From positions 1-23,367 of the forward strand of contig LT642282.1 in the NCBI GenBank assembly GCA_900128585.1: DNA of 23,367 nt, in the 5' to 3' direction. The notes beneath the pieces are model-generated. The model saw only the letters and a program-made list of their open reading frames with translations, was not told where the DNA came from and ran no database searches. The translations under genes and the position numbers were made by a program. Positions 7,351 through 15,656 of this stretch are shown piece by piece. The stretch is from Stramenopiles sp. TOSAG23-3. Taxonomy: Eukaryota > Sar. How positions within the stretch are numbered: position 1 is the first letter of the stretch; the number at the start of each line of letters is the position of its first letter.

Positions 7351-7654
7351 CAGGGAGGTATTCTAATATTTCAGTTAGAGATACACACCATCATCGAACT
7401 GGTATAAATTATTATAATTAAAAAAATAATACCGACCTACTTGGTACGACGACGATGGTTCGTTCATCGCGAGTTAATTAAATATAACGACTTTAAATAC
7501 TGCAGCAGCAATCATTTTTGAATGAAGTCCTCATCGTCGTCCGTCCAAATTATTATGCACGATTCATACAAATTTTAAAGGAAAGGAACAGCAATTAAAG
7601 GAACATCGCAACGTACATTTGTTGAGATTGCCGGCAGAACGCACTTGCTTGAAG

Positions 7655-8515
7655 ATGTCTGGAGCAGCTTGGCACGAGTCGTTCGCGGGAACGGTTGCTG
7701 GAATCAGCGGGCTGTCCATAATGTTTCCGCTTGATACAATCAAGTGCAGGCTGCAGACCCGACCCCAAGAGTACAACAACAAAGCGAGCCTGGTACTCCG
7801 GCGCATGGTGCAGAAAGAGGGTTTGCTGTCGCTATACAGAGGGTTGCTTTCCCCCGCTCTTGGCTATGGAGCAATCAACTCTACCGTCTTTGGAGTGCAA
7901 AGTGCTGGTTCAAAGATGTTGAAAGGGAATAATTCAGATAGAAAGCTTGCGCTCTGGGAAGAATTGGCTGTAGGGGCAAATGCTGGGCTGTTTAGCAGCT
8001 TCGTAAGATCGCCAATTGAGCGAGTGAAAACTGTTATGCAAATTCGAAATGCTAGTGTAACCCAGGCTCCTTATTCAAACAGCATTTCGTGTGCGTTCAA
8101 CTTGGTAAAGACTCACGGCGTTCGTGTGGGTTTGTACGAAGGCGTAGGTTCGACTATCGCCCGCGAAGTTCCGCAGTATTTGTTTTACTTCATTGTTTAC
8201 GACAATATTAAGACTGCGCTGAATCCCCATTTGGGCGACATTCCGAGCCAGGCCATTGCGGGCGGGGCAGCTGGTGCGTTCACGTGGCTGCCTCCTATAT
8301 TTTGCATTGACGTGGTAAAGACGAAACTCCAGAGTGCACCAGCAGGTACGTATACCGGGATGATCGACTGCTTTCAAAAGAGCTTGAAGCAAGAAGGGTG
8401 GCCTGTATTTTTTAGGGGGACTGGGGTTGCGCTCCTCAGAGCGTTTCCGTTGCATGGAACTATTTTTGTCGTGTTCGAGGGCGTTATGAAGTTCTTGCGT
8501 GATGGTGGGTACTAG
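7655..8515 (+). CDS. Mitochondrial carrier (SLC25) family transporter
   Basis: The ATG at 7655 gives 286 residues, normal for an SLC25 carrier; the frame upstream opens only at a TTG. The tripartite structure is clear: PLDTIK (25-30), PIERVK (120-125) and CIDVVK (217-222) mark the odd-numbered helices of the three repeats, each followed by the matrix-helix/[FYW]RG-type segment (LYRG 60-63, LYEG 160-163, FFRG 252-255). The third signature has Cys217 in place of the usual Pro. Segments such as SLYRGLLSPALGYG, REVPQYLFYF and QSAPAGTYTGMIDCF are most like the carnitine/acylcarnitine and basic-amino-acid carriers (SLC25A20/A29/A15/A45-48 group). I therefore suggest, with modest confidence, transport of carnitine esters or basic amino acids across the inner mitochondrial membrane. 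Confidence 0.95.
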   Translation: MSGAAWHESFAGTVAGISGLSIMFPLDTIKCRLQTRPQEYNNKASLVLRRMVQKEGLLSLYRGLLSPALGYGAINSTVFGVQSAGSKMLKGNNSDRKLALWEELAVGANAGLFSSFVRSPIERVKTVMQIRNASVTQAPYSNSISCAFNLVKTHGVRVGLYEGVGSTIAREVPQYLFYFIVYDNIKTALNPHLGDIPSQAIAGGAAGAFTWLPPIFCIDVVKTKLQSAPAGTYTGMIDCFQKSLKQEGWPVFFRGTGVALLRAFPLHGTIFVVFEGVMKFLRDGGY

Positions 8516-9064
8516 AACAGGGGCTGGGGAGATAGTGTGTGTGTACTCTATTGGTTACGCATGGCATTTGAAAAATCAAGGAACAATTTTTGGTATTTTT
8601 AATTTTTTAGAAAATATTATACAGTTTATTAACTCGTGTAAGATCTTAGGGTTTTTTTAAAAACAAGAAAATTGGCTGTTATTTAAGTAATTAAAATTAG
8701 TGTACTGCGAACTGAAATCTAGATTTAGACATTCTAGGTTTGCACTCCTTCATGAACTGCGAACTTATCTTTGCTCTTTTGGTCTTACTAATCGATATAC
8801 CCTTGTCCCTTAGTCTTGACTATCATTCTCTCAGATGTACTCCATTTATGATCTGAATCAGTGGGTGGATTAGCACTGCTAAATTAAAAGGAGCAGATTC
8901 ATTTTCGTGGTAATACATGTGAGGAAGATAAATTTTAATTACTTAAATAACAGGGCCAATTTTTTGTTTTTATTTAATTTTAACATTTAAAAAGGAAAAA
9001 TAGAGGACAAAATTTGCTCCTCCAGCTCCCTAACTTCCTGTACTCAGTGCCACCCCATAGCTTT
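8516..9064. other. Convergent gap between carrier and UGDH genes
   Basis: This 549-base non-coding gap holds the complete-looking MITE-like element at 8659-8972. The remaining flanks (8516-8658 and 8973-9064) are probable 3' UTR sequence of the two genes, and I see nothing else in them. Confidence 0.6.
8659..8972. mobile_element. MITE-like element with approximately 40-bp terminal inverted repeats
   Basis: The left end, 8659-8699, contains AATTGGCTGTTATTTAAGTA. The right end, 8930-8972, contains TACTTAAATAACAGGGCCAA. They are reverse complements over about 40 bases apart from a 2-base insertion (CC) and scattered differences. The interior of about 230 bases has no coding frame. The left half (8667-8800) recurs inverted at 1561-1698. 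Terminal inverted repeats, small size, absence of coding and dispersed copies are the hallmarks of a non-autonomous DNA transposon (MITE). I cannot define a target-site duplication with confidence because the flanks are A/T runs. Confidence 0.65.
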
Positions 9065-10591
9065 TTACTGCTCGTACACTTTTCCAATCGCTTTAACCTC
9101 AAAGCCAATTTCAATCAGCTTTTGGTGGTCGAGGATATTCCTTCCATCAAAAATGAATGCCGGCTTCGTCATGGCGTCATAAATTTTTTGGTAGTCGTAC
9201 TCTTTGAAACAGTCCCACTCGGTCATAATTGCAATAGCGTGGGCTCCCTTGACAGCATCAAGGTAGTTGTCTTCCAGTTTGATCAAGTTCGACAACCCGG
9301 GCAAGGTGTCCTCGGTCAAATTAAGCGTGTATTTGAACTCCATGAACATTTCTTCCTTTGTGACTTGTGGATCGTACACAGATAATTGAGCGCGCTCTTC
9401 CAACAAATACTTGGAAACATAAGCGGCGGCAGTTTCCCTTGTATCACCCGTATCCTTTTTAAAGGCAAAACCGAACACAGCAATTTTTTTGCCAGACACG
9501 CTGTTGAACATGGTGCGAATCATCTTTTGTGCAAACCTCTTCTTTTGCCAATCGTTCATCGTTACAACGCTCCGCCAGTAATCAGCAACTTCTTGCAGCC
9601 CGAAACTTTCGCACAAATATACCAAATTCAAGATGTCCTTTTGGAAGCATGATCCTCCAAATCCAACACTGGATCTCAAAAATGCCTTACCAATGCGACG
9701 GTCGGTCCCGACCGCTCTTGCTACTTCGTCAACATCCGCCTTTGTTGCCTCGCACAAAGCACTGATAGAGTTTATGCTGCTAATCCGTTGTGCTAGGTAT
9801 GCGTTGGCAACGAGTTTGGACAGTTCGGAGGACCACACGTTTGTTGTGATGATGTTTTCGCGAGGAATCCACTGAGCATATACTTCGGCAAGCAATCGCA
9901 TTGCACGCTGGCCGTCTTCGTCTTGGTCTCCACCAATAAGGACGCGGGATGGGTCTTCCAAGTCCCTGATCGCAGTTCCTTCTGCTAGAAACTCCGGGTT
10001 CGACAGGACTTGGAACTTGCAAAACTCAGAGTTGGCTGCCAAGACCCGCTTCATGGCAGATGCCGTCTGCACTGGAACAGTACTTTTCTCGACGATGATT
10101 TTGGAGTGCTTGGACACTTTGGCAATGGTCCTTGCGCAAAGTTCGATGTTTTTAACGTTCGATGCACTGCCTGCCCCGATACCGTACGTCTTAGTTGGCG
10201 TGTTCACCGCAACAAAAATTACGTCGGCAGCGGCAATTTCTGGCTCAATGTCTGTGCTGAAAAATAGATTTTTGCCCCTGCATTTTTCAACAACGTCTTT
10301 CAGTCCCGGCTCATAGATAGGCAAGCTGTCGCTGTTCCATGCATCAATGCGAGGCTGGCTAAGGTCCACGACGCATACACGCACAGTCGGGCAGTGAGAG
10401 GCAAGGACTGCCATAGTTGGACCGCCAACGTACCCGGCGCCGATGCAGCAAATTTTTAGGCCGTCAAGAGTTAAGCTTGTCATGATCGTTTGTGAATAGT
10501 TTGATTGCTGTTTTTCGATAACTGGTTTTTTTGAGTTTCTTTGATGTTTCTGAGATTGTGCGTATCTGCTTATTCGTAAACGAGAAAACAT
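9065..10591 (-). CDS. UDP-glucose 6-dehydrogenase
   Basis: The enzyme oxidises UDP-glucose to UDP-glucuronate with two NAD+, supplying precursors for glycans, polysaccharides and cell-wall or scale material. The outer ATG (10591) gives 508 residues; the conserved core starts at a second ATG at 10483 (472 residues). In core numbering: Rossmann motif GAGYVG (15-20), NAWN-like DAWN and LPIYEPGL (47-61), EKSTVPV (132-138), [15 protein letters not shown] (161-175), K223 in ELSKLVANA, catalytic Cys279 in [10 protein letters not shown] with D283, and [14 protein letters not shown] (337-350). All catalytic residues known for the family are present, and similarity to animal UGDH is visibly high. The 36-residue N-terminal extension ([14 protein letters not shown]...) is basic, lacks acidic residues until position 26 and has no counterpart in the family; it is either 5' leader or an added targeting segment. 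Confidence 0.96.
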   Translation of the reverse strand: MFSRLRISRYAQSQKHQRNSKKPVIEKQQSNYSQTIMTSLTLDGLKICCIGAGYVGGPTMAVLASHCPTVRVCVVDLSQPRIDAWNSDSLPIYEPGLKDVVEKCRGKNLFFSTDIEPEIAAADVIFVAVNTPTKTYGIGAGSASNVKNIELCARTIAKVSKHSKIIVEKSTVPVQTASAMKRVLAANSEFCKFQVLSNPEFLAEGTAIRDLEDPSRVLIGGDQDEDGQRAMRLLAEVYAQWIPRENIITTNVWSSELSKLVANAYLAQRISSINSISALCEATKADVDEVARAVGTDRRIGKAFLRSSVGFGGSCFQKDILNLVYLCESFGLQEVADYWRSVVTMNDWQKKRFAQKMIRTMFNSVSGKKIAVFGFAFKKDTGDTRETAAAYVSKYLLEERAQLSVYDPQVTKEEMFMEFKYTLNLTEDTLPGLSNLIKLEDNYLDAVKGAHAIAIMTEWDCFKEYDYQKIYDAMTKPAFIFDGRNILDHQKLIEIGFEVKAIGKVYEQ

Positions 10592-11431
10592 TTTTCCATA
10601 GACTACACTGTACAGAAACTAATGAATCCATTTCACTTGGACAAAGTGTGAGAGGAGGAGCAGCATTTTTTTCTTCTTCCTATGCTCTTGTCTTGTGTTT
10701 TGTTTGAACCAGATCCGTTGTTGCTTCTTTTTGCTTCGATGATGTGGTATTTTTGGCGAAGAAGAAAGATAAGTTGTTTGTTAATTAAGGGCATATATTC
10801 CTGTGATGTAATAATTTGTACATTATAATTATTTTATTGTGATTGTATGTATATATATTTACCTTAATAAATGATGTAATATCGTCTTCTCATCCGCCCA
10901 TTCATTGTTTGATCTTCATACTATAAAATATTGGTCTACACGGTGGTACAGGTAACCGGTATAATACAGGTATAATATTAATAATAGCAAGTCGTCTTCA
11001 TTGATTGCACATCGCACATCGCCCCCATTCTTCTTCTTCTTCCTTCTTCTCTCCTTTTTTTTGTATAGTGACGACTAGTCCTATTATAGCCTAATTGTTT
11101 ACGAGGAGTACACAATACGAGGAGTCCTCGGAGGAAGGGAAGGACACCACACCTCCTCAACAACAAAAACTCAGCTGGTTGTTCGAAGTTGTTCTTTGTA
11201 TTGTGTACCTCAGTAGTAGGTGCCATATTACGAGTACATAGAATATCAAGCTATTTAACACGATTTATTACTAGACTATCTAGACCCGTAGTTATTAATT
11301 TTAATAAGAACTCAATCCCCTATGTACGCAGGCGTCGAGAAGTTATTGTACTATTATTCAATTATAATAATATTTTTTCACACAGAAGATCGAGGGAAGA
11401 AGAGAATTCGACTTTCTCTCTTCTTTTTTTC
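10592..11431. promoter_or_regulatory. 5' region of UGDH running into the 3' end of the GH43 gene
   Basis: These 840 bases have no convincing gene. The open frames in it (10978-11226 minus, 11189-11488 plus) are translations of pyrimidine-rich or AT-rich simple sequence. A CT/TTC-rich block lies at about 11027-11060, and GGTAACCGGTATAATACAGG at 10951-10970 belongs to the GGTA-type words seen in other 5' gaps. TTAATTAAG at about 10781-10789 and a run of TATATA near 10849-10856 are AT-rich features without assigned role. The promoter assignment is positional. Confidence 0.4.
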
Positions 11432-12790
11432 TTATTCCAACACAAAATAATCCAAAGCAAACGAAGCTATGCCCTCCTCGTTTCCTGAAAATTGAAGTCT
11501 GACGTTCAAAATATTGCCATATTGAGGAAGTTTGCAAACTTTAGCTGCGAGGCCAGCGCGTACGGTGCACGCATACTGACTATTTACTTCAACGCGGACG
11601 CTTCCAGAATTGAAGTTCCCAAGAAACCTGATCGTGGGCTTCTTGGAGGGGACCATAATATTTGGGTAAAACAGATAACTGTCGTTTTTATCGACTTTGA
11701 CATGGAACCCCTGTGAACTGACGCTGGATTCTTCCTTCAAAACACCACTTGCTTTGAAAAAGTTCTCGGCTTCGATTCTGCTTCTAGCATCGTAGCTTCC
11801 AACACCAACTTCATCAATTTTCACAGGAGCAATTGAGCCATTCTTGAAATAGTGCACGTAACCGGCGACGACATCTCTAAAATAGCTTGGATGCTTCAAG
11901 TCCGTCGAGTGGCTAATATCACAGCCAAACCAATACCACTGGTTATGAAGGTGCAGGAAACTACCGTGCCTGTTCTGGGTGTCCGGATTTTTCCACCATG
12001 GGGCCGACTTGTTGTAAGCCGATGGTTTTGATCGAAACCGCGGGCTAATTGCCTCCGTTGCAACAAAACTACCGACGAAATTATAGGGGCCGTATGGACC
12101 GCTTTCACTAATGCTATAAAACGATCCGTACGACAAATAGAAACTCCCATCGTGCACATGAAGAAATGGTTTATCATCAGTTTTTCCTGGTCCGTAATTG
12201 CCTAAAGCATTGCGGACTTGGACGAGCCGGGGATGTTCCGCAAGGGACATCATGTCCTCCCCCAACTCGGCAATGTAGTACGTAAATGTCCCAAAAATAA
12301 TATAGCGTTTTCCTCGGTACGCTAAGATCGAAGGGTCCCTTATTTGGGTTTTTAGCTCATCTCCTAGTTCAGCCGACAGTAGCGGTCTCTTCAGTACATC
12401 ATTCCAAGGACCCGCAGGATCTCTTTCACTCTTTAAAACAGCAACCGAAGTCGGGCCAACGGATAAGTACCAAAAATAATTGCCCGCTTTTTCTCCTGCG
12501 TCGGTGGCCCAGCACGAGTGGCGGGTCGAAACGTTCGTCCACTTCATAGAAACACTAGGGTTCAGCACACTCACTTTCTCGTACGATAATAAATCTGTAG
12601 TTTTCCAAATCCACCAATCGTCCATTCGGTAATCCGTGTTCAGATTTGAGTAGTCATGCGTCGCATAAATATAAACAGAATCGCCAAAGGCACGTGCGTG
12701 AGGATCAGCCATACCCACATTTGAAACTATTGGGTTTCTTGCCCCCGCACAAACCCAGAACACGAATAGAAGTGCCACACGAAAAAACAT
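11432..12790 (-). CDS. Secreted glycoside hydrolase family 43 enzyme with C-terminal CBM6-like domain
   Basis: GH43 enzymes are five-bladed beta-propeller inverting glycosidases acting on arabinan, xylan or galactan side chains. The 452-residue protein begins with a signal peptide (MFFRVALLFVFWVCAGA, probable cleavage near residue 17). The catalytic domain spans about 20-330: MADPHARAFGDSVYIYATHD (27-46) carries the base Asp29, and IRDPSI (150-155) carries the pKa-tuning Asp152. At the place where the general-acid Glu is expected, the sequence reads DDKPFLH (205-211), so an Asp stands where Glu is usual; the true acid needs a structural check. RHGSFLHLHNQWYWFG (274-289) matches blade five. 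From RIEAENF (338-344) to the end is a CBM6-like beta-sandwich (about 115 residues), a carbohydrate-binding module. The enzyme probably acts outside the cell on plant or algal polysaccharide. Such genes are rare outside bacteria and fungi, so horizontal origin is plausible. Confidence 0.9.
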   Translation of the reverse strand: MFFRVALLFVFWVCAGARNPIVSNVGMADPHARAFGDSVYIYATHDYSNLNTDYRMDDWWIWKTTDLLSYEKVSVLNPSVSMKWTNVSTRHSCWATDAGEKAGNYFWYLSVGPTSVAVLKSERDPAGPWNDVLKRPLLSAELGDELKTQIRDPSILAYRGKRYIIFGTFTYYIAELGEDMMSLAEHPRLVQVRNALGNYGPGKTDDKPFLHVHDGSFYLSYGSFYSISESGPYGPYNFVGSFVATEAISPRFRSKPSAYNKSAPWWKNPDTQNRHGSFLHLHNQWYWFGCDISHSTDLKHPSYFRDVVAGYVHYFKNGSIAPVKIDEVGVGSYDARSRIEAENFFKASGVLKEESSVSSQGFHVKVDKNDSYLFYPNIMVPSKKPTIRFLGNFNSGSVRVEVNSQYACTVRAGLAAKVCKLPQYGNILNVRLQFSGNEEGIASFALDYFVLE

Positions 12791-13384
12791 TTTGTCGACG
12801 AAATAATTAAGTGTCAGTTTTCGAGTCCGCTGTGATATTGTCCAGCCTTCTGGCTTTGAATAGTGCCCCTTCGTTTAAAATGCGGCACCGCCGGACTTTT
12901 TGGTTTACACAAGGGGGAAAGAGAAAAAAAGAAGAAAATATAGTCGTCAATATTAATATTACTGTAATAAAAAAAAAATTATTATTATTATATTATTAAT
13001 ATTATTATTTTTTTCTTCTTCTTCTTCTTGCTTCTTTCGTCGTCGCGTCGATCGGGGGGGGGACGACTGAGTAATTATTATCGTACGGTACAGGTACCTG
13101 TACCTATATTGGCAATTTTACCCGTACGTTACCTGTATAATATTAATACCACAGTGTCAATAAAATTCTACGGTATCTCTTTACTTTTTTTCTGAAGTAG
13201 TAGTAGTGTTAAATACAACAATATTTAATACCTAGTAATGATGGTGCCGGGTACTAATCAGAAGAAGTTCGATACCGAGGAGTACCGACCGGTACGGAAC
13301 GGGACTACGAGTACGACCGTCGCGTGCAAAAATGAAACACGCAATTATTTTAAATTAACCACTAAACCTATTATAGAATATATA
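12791..13384. promoter_or_regulatory. 5' region of the GH43 gene with an 18-bp palindrome
   Basis: This 594-base gap is non-coding. It includes A/T trinucleotide runs (about 12960-13015), a TTC/CTT tract (13013-13037), a G9 run (13054-13062), the perfect palindrome at 13087-13104, and the words TATTTAATACCTAGTA (13222-13237) and several GGTA/TACC units up to about 13300. The open frame at 13238-13528 overlaps the 3' end of the next gene on the other strand and has no protein-like features, so I reject it. The promoter role for GH43 is positional inference. Confidence 0.45.
13087..13104. promoter_or_regulatory. 18-bp perfect palindrome GGTACAGGTACCTGTACC
   Basis: The sequence equals its own reverse complement over all 18 bases and contains GGTACC at its centre flanked by CA/TG and GTAC units. 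It lies about 300 bases upstream of the GH43 start. Perfect symmetry of this length is a typical property of sites bound by dimeric regulators, but the binding idea is inference. Confidence 0.4.
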
Positions 13385-15289
13385 TCAAAGGAAGCTGGGA
13401 TCGCTCTTCCCGCGACTGACCTGATGCTCTGGGCGCACAGCTCCCCACGGCGCCGGCAAAGACCCTATCACCGGGTCAAACATTGTGCTATTCGACCTCC
13501 CGCCCGTAGACTGAAAAGGGGGGCTTAGAGGGACAACAAGTTTCCCGTAGTGCCGTTTCGCATTAAATGGGGATCCTATCGCCATACGAACAGGTACTTC
13601 ACCGCTACTCTCGACGGAAGATAGAGAGCCATGGGCTGAAATTCTTGAATTTGCACTCTGGACCCGCGACCATGACAGTGCTTGAGGGGAAGGCTCCATT
13701 GGTTCCCAACCTTCCGCGTCTGGGCCTTCAATGGGCATTGTGGCCGAGTTATCTTTTGCACCTTCCAACCCTTCGTTTCCAATGCTAAACGCCCCGGTTA
13801 ACCTTGGAATAGAGATAGGACGGCTTTGAGAGCTTGAAGCGGATTTTACGCGGCGGTCGCCAGGGTAGACTCCTCCCCACGGCTGCATCCTACCATAATG
13901 CTGTTCGACAGGTGTTTGGGAGTTCAAACGCCTGCTAGATACCGGCTCCCCGAAACCTGGGTGTTCAAGAGCGCTGCTAGTGCTGGGTTGGTAAGAAAGG
14001 CTGGAGTTATTGAATTGGTTCTTAATTGCAGAATTACGTGAGCCATTACCGCCTTGATCGAGGGTTACTGAGTTCATGATTTCGCTTGAATTCAAATACC
14101 GAGCTCTCTCTTCTGCGAACTCGTCATCATCGTACAGTGTGAATCCATCAACGCAGATACTGGACGTGTTCAACACGCCCCTTTTCAAGGTTTTCCCAGT
14201 GTTTCCTTTCTTACCCAACTTTGGTAAGTACGTATCCCTTGATCGACCGTATTTATCTACAATTTTGGCCATTACAAACCCAGGTTTTGACGTTGTTCTA
14301 AGTATTGTCTTTGACGACTTGATCTTATGCAACCGATAGCTTTCTTTCGAGTAATTTTTTTGCAGCAATTTGTCTACATTTCGTTTGGTGCGCTGAAACT
14401 TCAATTGCTTTTCTTTCTTTTGGCGGTTATGAAACAGGTTCAAGCGGTTCTTAAGGTACCTTCGATGGCGCCGCAGCTGATCGGCATCGTTCGCCGCTTG
14501 CCGATACTGTTGCATCTTTACATGCCTGACCTTTTCTTCTGCAACTTGCTGGCTAATCATATTCACGCTGTTGCTCAACAGTGTCGCAACCGATCTATTC
14601 TGTGCTAGCCTTTCCCTCCGCCGACATTTTTGAAGTCGGTGCGCTCGAATCTTTTCCCTCTTTTCACTAAGCGTTTGGTACATATCAGGGTGAGATGCTT
14701 CTGCAACTACTTTACACTCTTTTCTAGTTCTATACAACCTTTCAAAATTGGGCTTAATGCGATTATTTACATCCCGCATTGATCTATTTGTAATTCTAAC
14801 GCTGGCAATCACCTCGTTCGTGTCTTCCGGAAGTTGCGGGATTTGGCTACTTCTCATTTCTTGCGGGCTCGCCAAAGACTCGTCATAAGCATATCTTCCC
14901 GCTTGCGTGTTCATTTGGGACAACATTGCAAAAGGTTTTTTAGGCTTGCTTTTGCTTTTAGAGCTTTGCAGATGCCCTGGTAAAATCGCAGAACCGCCAG
15001 GGTGGTACGGATTTTCGCCGTCCGAACTTGATGAAGATAATTTTTTCGACGTAGGCAAATTAATAAGACTGGGGCTACTTCTATAGTTTCGGGCTTTTCC
15101 CTGGGCTTCTTGCCCTTTTAACATTTTGCCGACAGACCGACTGACGCATTTAGCAATTGTTGACACTGTTGCGCTGCCTTCATGCAGTAAACTTCTTGTC
15201 TGTTCATTTACTTCATACCGTATTCTATTAGTCCCGCCTTCTAAAGAAATGTCCTGTCTTGACGGTGGACGGTAACCGCTGGCCCTCAT
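13385..15289 (-). CDS. Large basic coiled-coil protein of unknown function
   Basis: The protein has 634 residues from the ATG at 15289 (the frame opens 6 bases earlier at a TTG). I do not recognise a family. Residues 1-160 are Ser/Lys/Gly-rich and probably disordered. Residues of about 180-335 are strongly basic and helical with long Arg/Lys/Gln runs and sparse acidic residues, suggesting a charged single helix or coiled coil that could bind microtubules or nucleic acid. A short better-ordered segment follows, KPGFVMAKIVDKYGRSRDTY (335-354). The C-terminal 220 residues are Ser/Pro/Gly-rich with several SPPF/SRP-type short motifs. No catalytic motif, signal peptide or membrane span is visible. 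It lies on the same strand as and 680 bases downstream of the STPGR-repeat gene, so a cytoskeletal or flagellar role is possible, but this is only context. Confidence 0.8.
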   Translation of the reverse strand: MRASGYRPPSRQDISLEGGTNRIRYEVNEQTRSLLHEGSATVSTIAKCVSRSVGKMLKGQEAQGKARNYRSSPSLINLPTSKKLSSSSSDGENPYHPGGSAILPGHLQSSKSKSKPKKPFAMLSQMNTQAGRYAYDESLASPQEMRSSQIPQLPEDTNEVIASVRITNRSMRDVNNRIKPNFERLYRTRKECKVVAEASHPDMYQTLSEKREKIRAHRLQKCRRRERLAQNRSVATLLSNSVNMISQQVAEEKVRHVKMQQYRQAANDADQLRRHRRYLKNRLNLFHNRQKKEKQLKFQRTKRNVDKLLQKNYSKESYRLHKIKSSKTILRTTSKPGFVMAKIVDKYGRSRDTYLPKLGKKGNTGKTLKRGVLNTSSICVDGFTLYDDDEFAEERARYLNSSEIMNSVTLDQGGNGSRNSAIKNQFNNSSLSYQPSTSSALEHPGFGEPVSSRRLNSQTPVEQHYGRMQPWGGVYPGDRRVKSASSSQSRPISIPRLTGAFSIGNEGLEGAKDNSATMPIEGPDAEGWEPMEPSPQALSWSRVQSANSRISAHGSLSSVESSGEVPVRMAIGSPFNAKRHYGKLVVPLSPPFQSTGGRSNSTMFDPVIGSLPAPWGAVRPEHQVSRGKSDPSFL

Positions 15290-15320
15290 ATTCAAGTGCG
15301 AAGAAAACGCTCGTTTGGAT

Positions 15321-15324
<4 letters not shown>

Positions 15325-15352
<28 letters not shown>
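15325..15352 (+). repeat. (CT)14 microsatellite in the 5' leader of the coiled-coil gene
   Basis: A pure 28-base CT tract on the plus strand (AG on the coding strand) lies 36-63 bases upstream of the ATG at 15289. Its position suggests it is transcribed as part of the 5' UTR or sits in the core promoter. It is directly visible; any role is unknown. Confidence 0.9.
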
Positions 15353-15618
15353 AAATCAATTTCAGAACCAAATGTAACAAATTGTGTAATTTAACACGCA
15401 TAAGATAATTAAATATCATTTACAAAGGACCGTCCGCTTCTTCGAGAAACGAAAATTGTCGATCGTATTTGCCTTTGATCGTTGGTGACAGTACGAGGTA
15501 TGCTTGAAGCTTCCAATTACTTCGTATTTTTTATTATTAATAATAATATAATAATAATAAATAGACGACTAATAAATAATAATAATAATATTTTTTTATT
15601 TTTATTGAACCACCAACA

Positions 15619-15656
15619 AGGAAGAAGAAGAGAAGAAAAAGAAGAAGAAGAAGAAG
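15619..15656 (+). repeat. Imperfect (GAA)n tract
   Basis: A purine-only run of about 38 bases is made of GAA/AAG units with two interruptions. It sits next to a T-rich/TAA-rich block in the same gap. Long GAA tracts can form unusual triplex structures, but the length here is modest. Confidence 0.8.

Larger units (their letters stand above)
6598..7654. promoter_or_regulatory. Divergent promoter region with GGTACC-type palindromes
   Basis: About 1.06 kb lies between the 5' ends of the thymidine kinase and carrier genes. It is non-coding and strongly AT-rich. It contains an inverted repeat TACCAAG...CTTGGTA at about 7027-7055, a G12 run at 7209-7220, and a cluster of GGTAC/TACC words between 7145 and 7455, including GGGTACCC (7298-7305) and the 12-bp perfect palindrome GGTACCGGTACC (7339-7350). 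TTAAATACC occurs at 6664-6672 and 7286-7294. The last 70 bases before 7655 look like a 5' UTR. Regulatory function is inferred from position and palindromic structure. Confidence 0.45.

Noticed and set aside
9014-10316. Several plus-strand frames of 80-123 codons inside the UGDH gene
   Set aside because: They are antisense to a highly conserved enzyme and have no recognisable protein features of their own.
11189-11488. Plus-strand frame of 99 codons between UGDH and GH43
   Set aside because: Its translation comes from AT-rich and CT-rich simple sequence and runs antisense into the GH43 stop region. No protein-like features are visible.
13238-13528. Plus-strand frame of 96 codons overlapping the 3' end of the coiled-coil gene
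   Set aside because: It has an ATG start but no domain features, and its second half is antisense to the coiled-coil gene's coding sequence.
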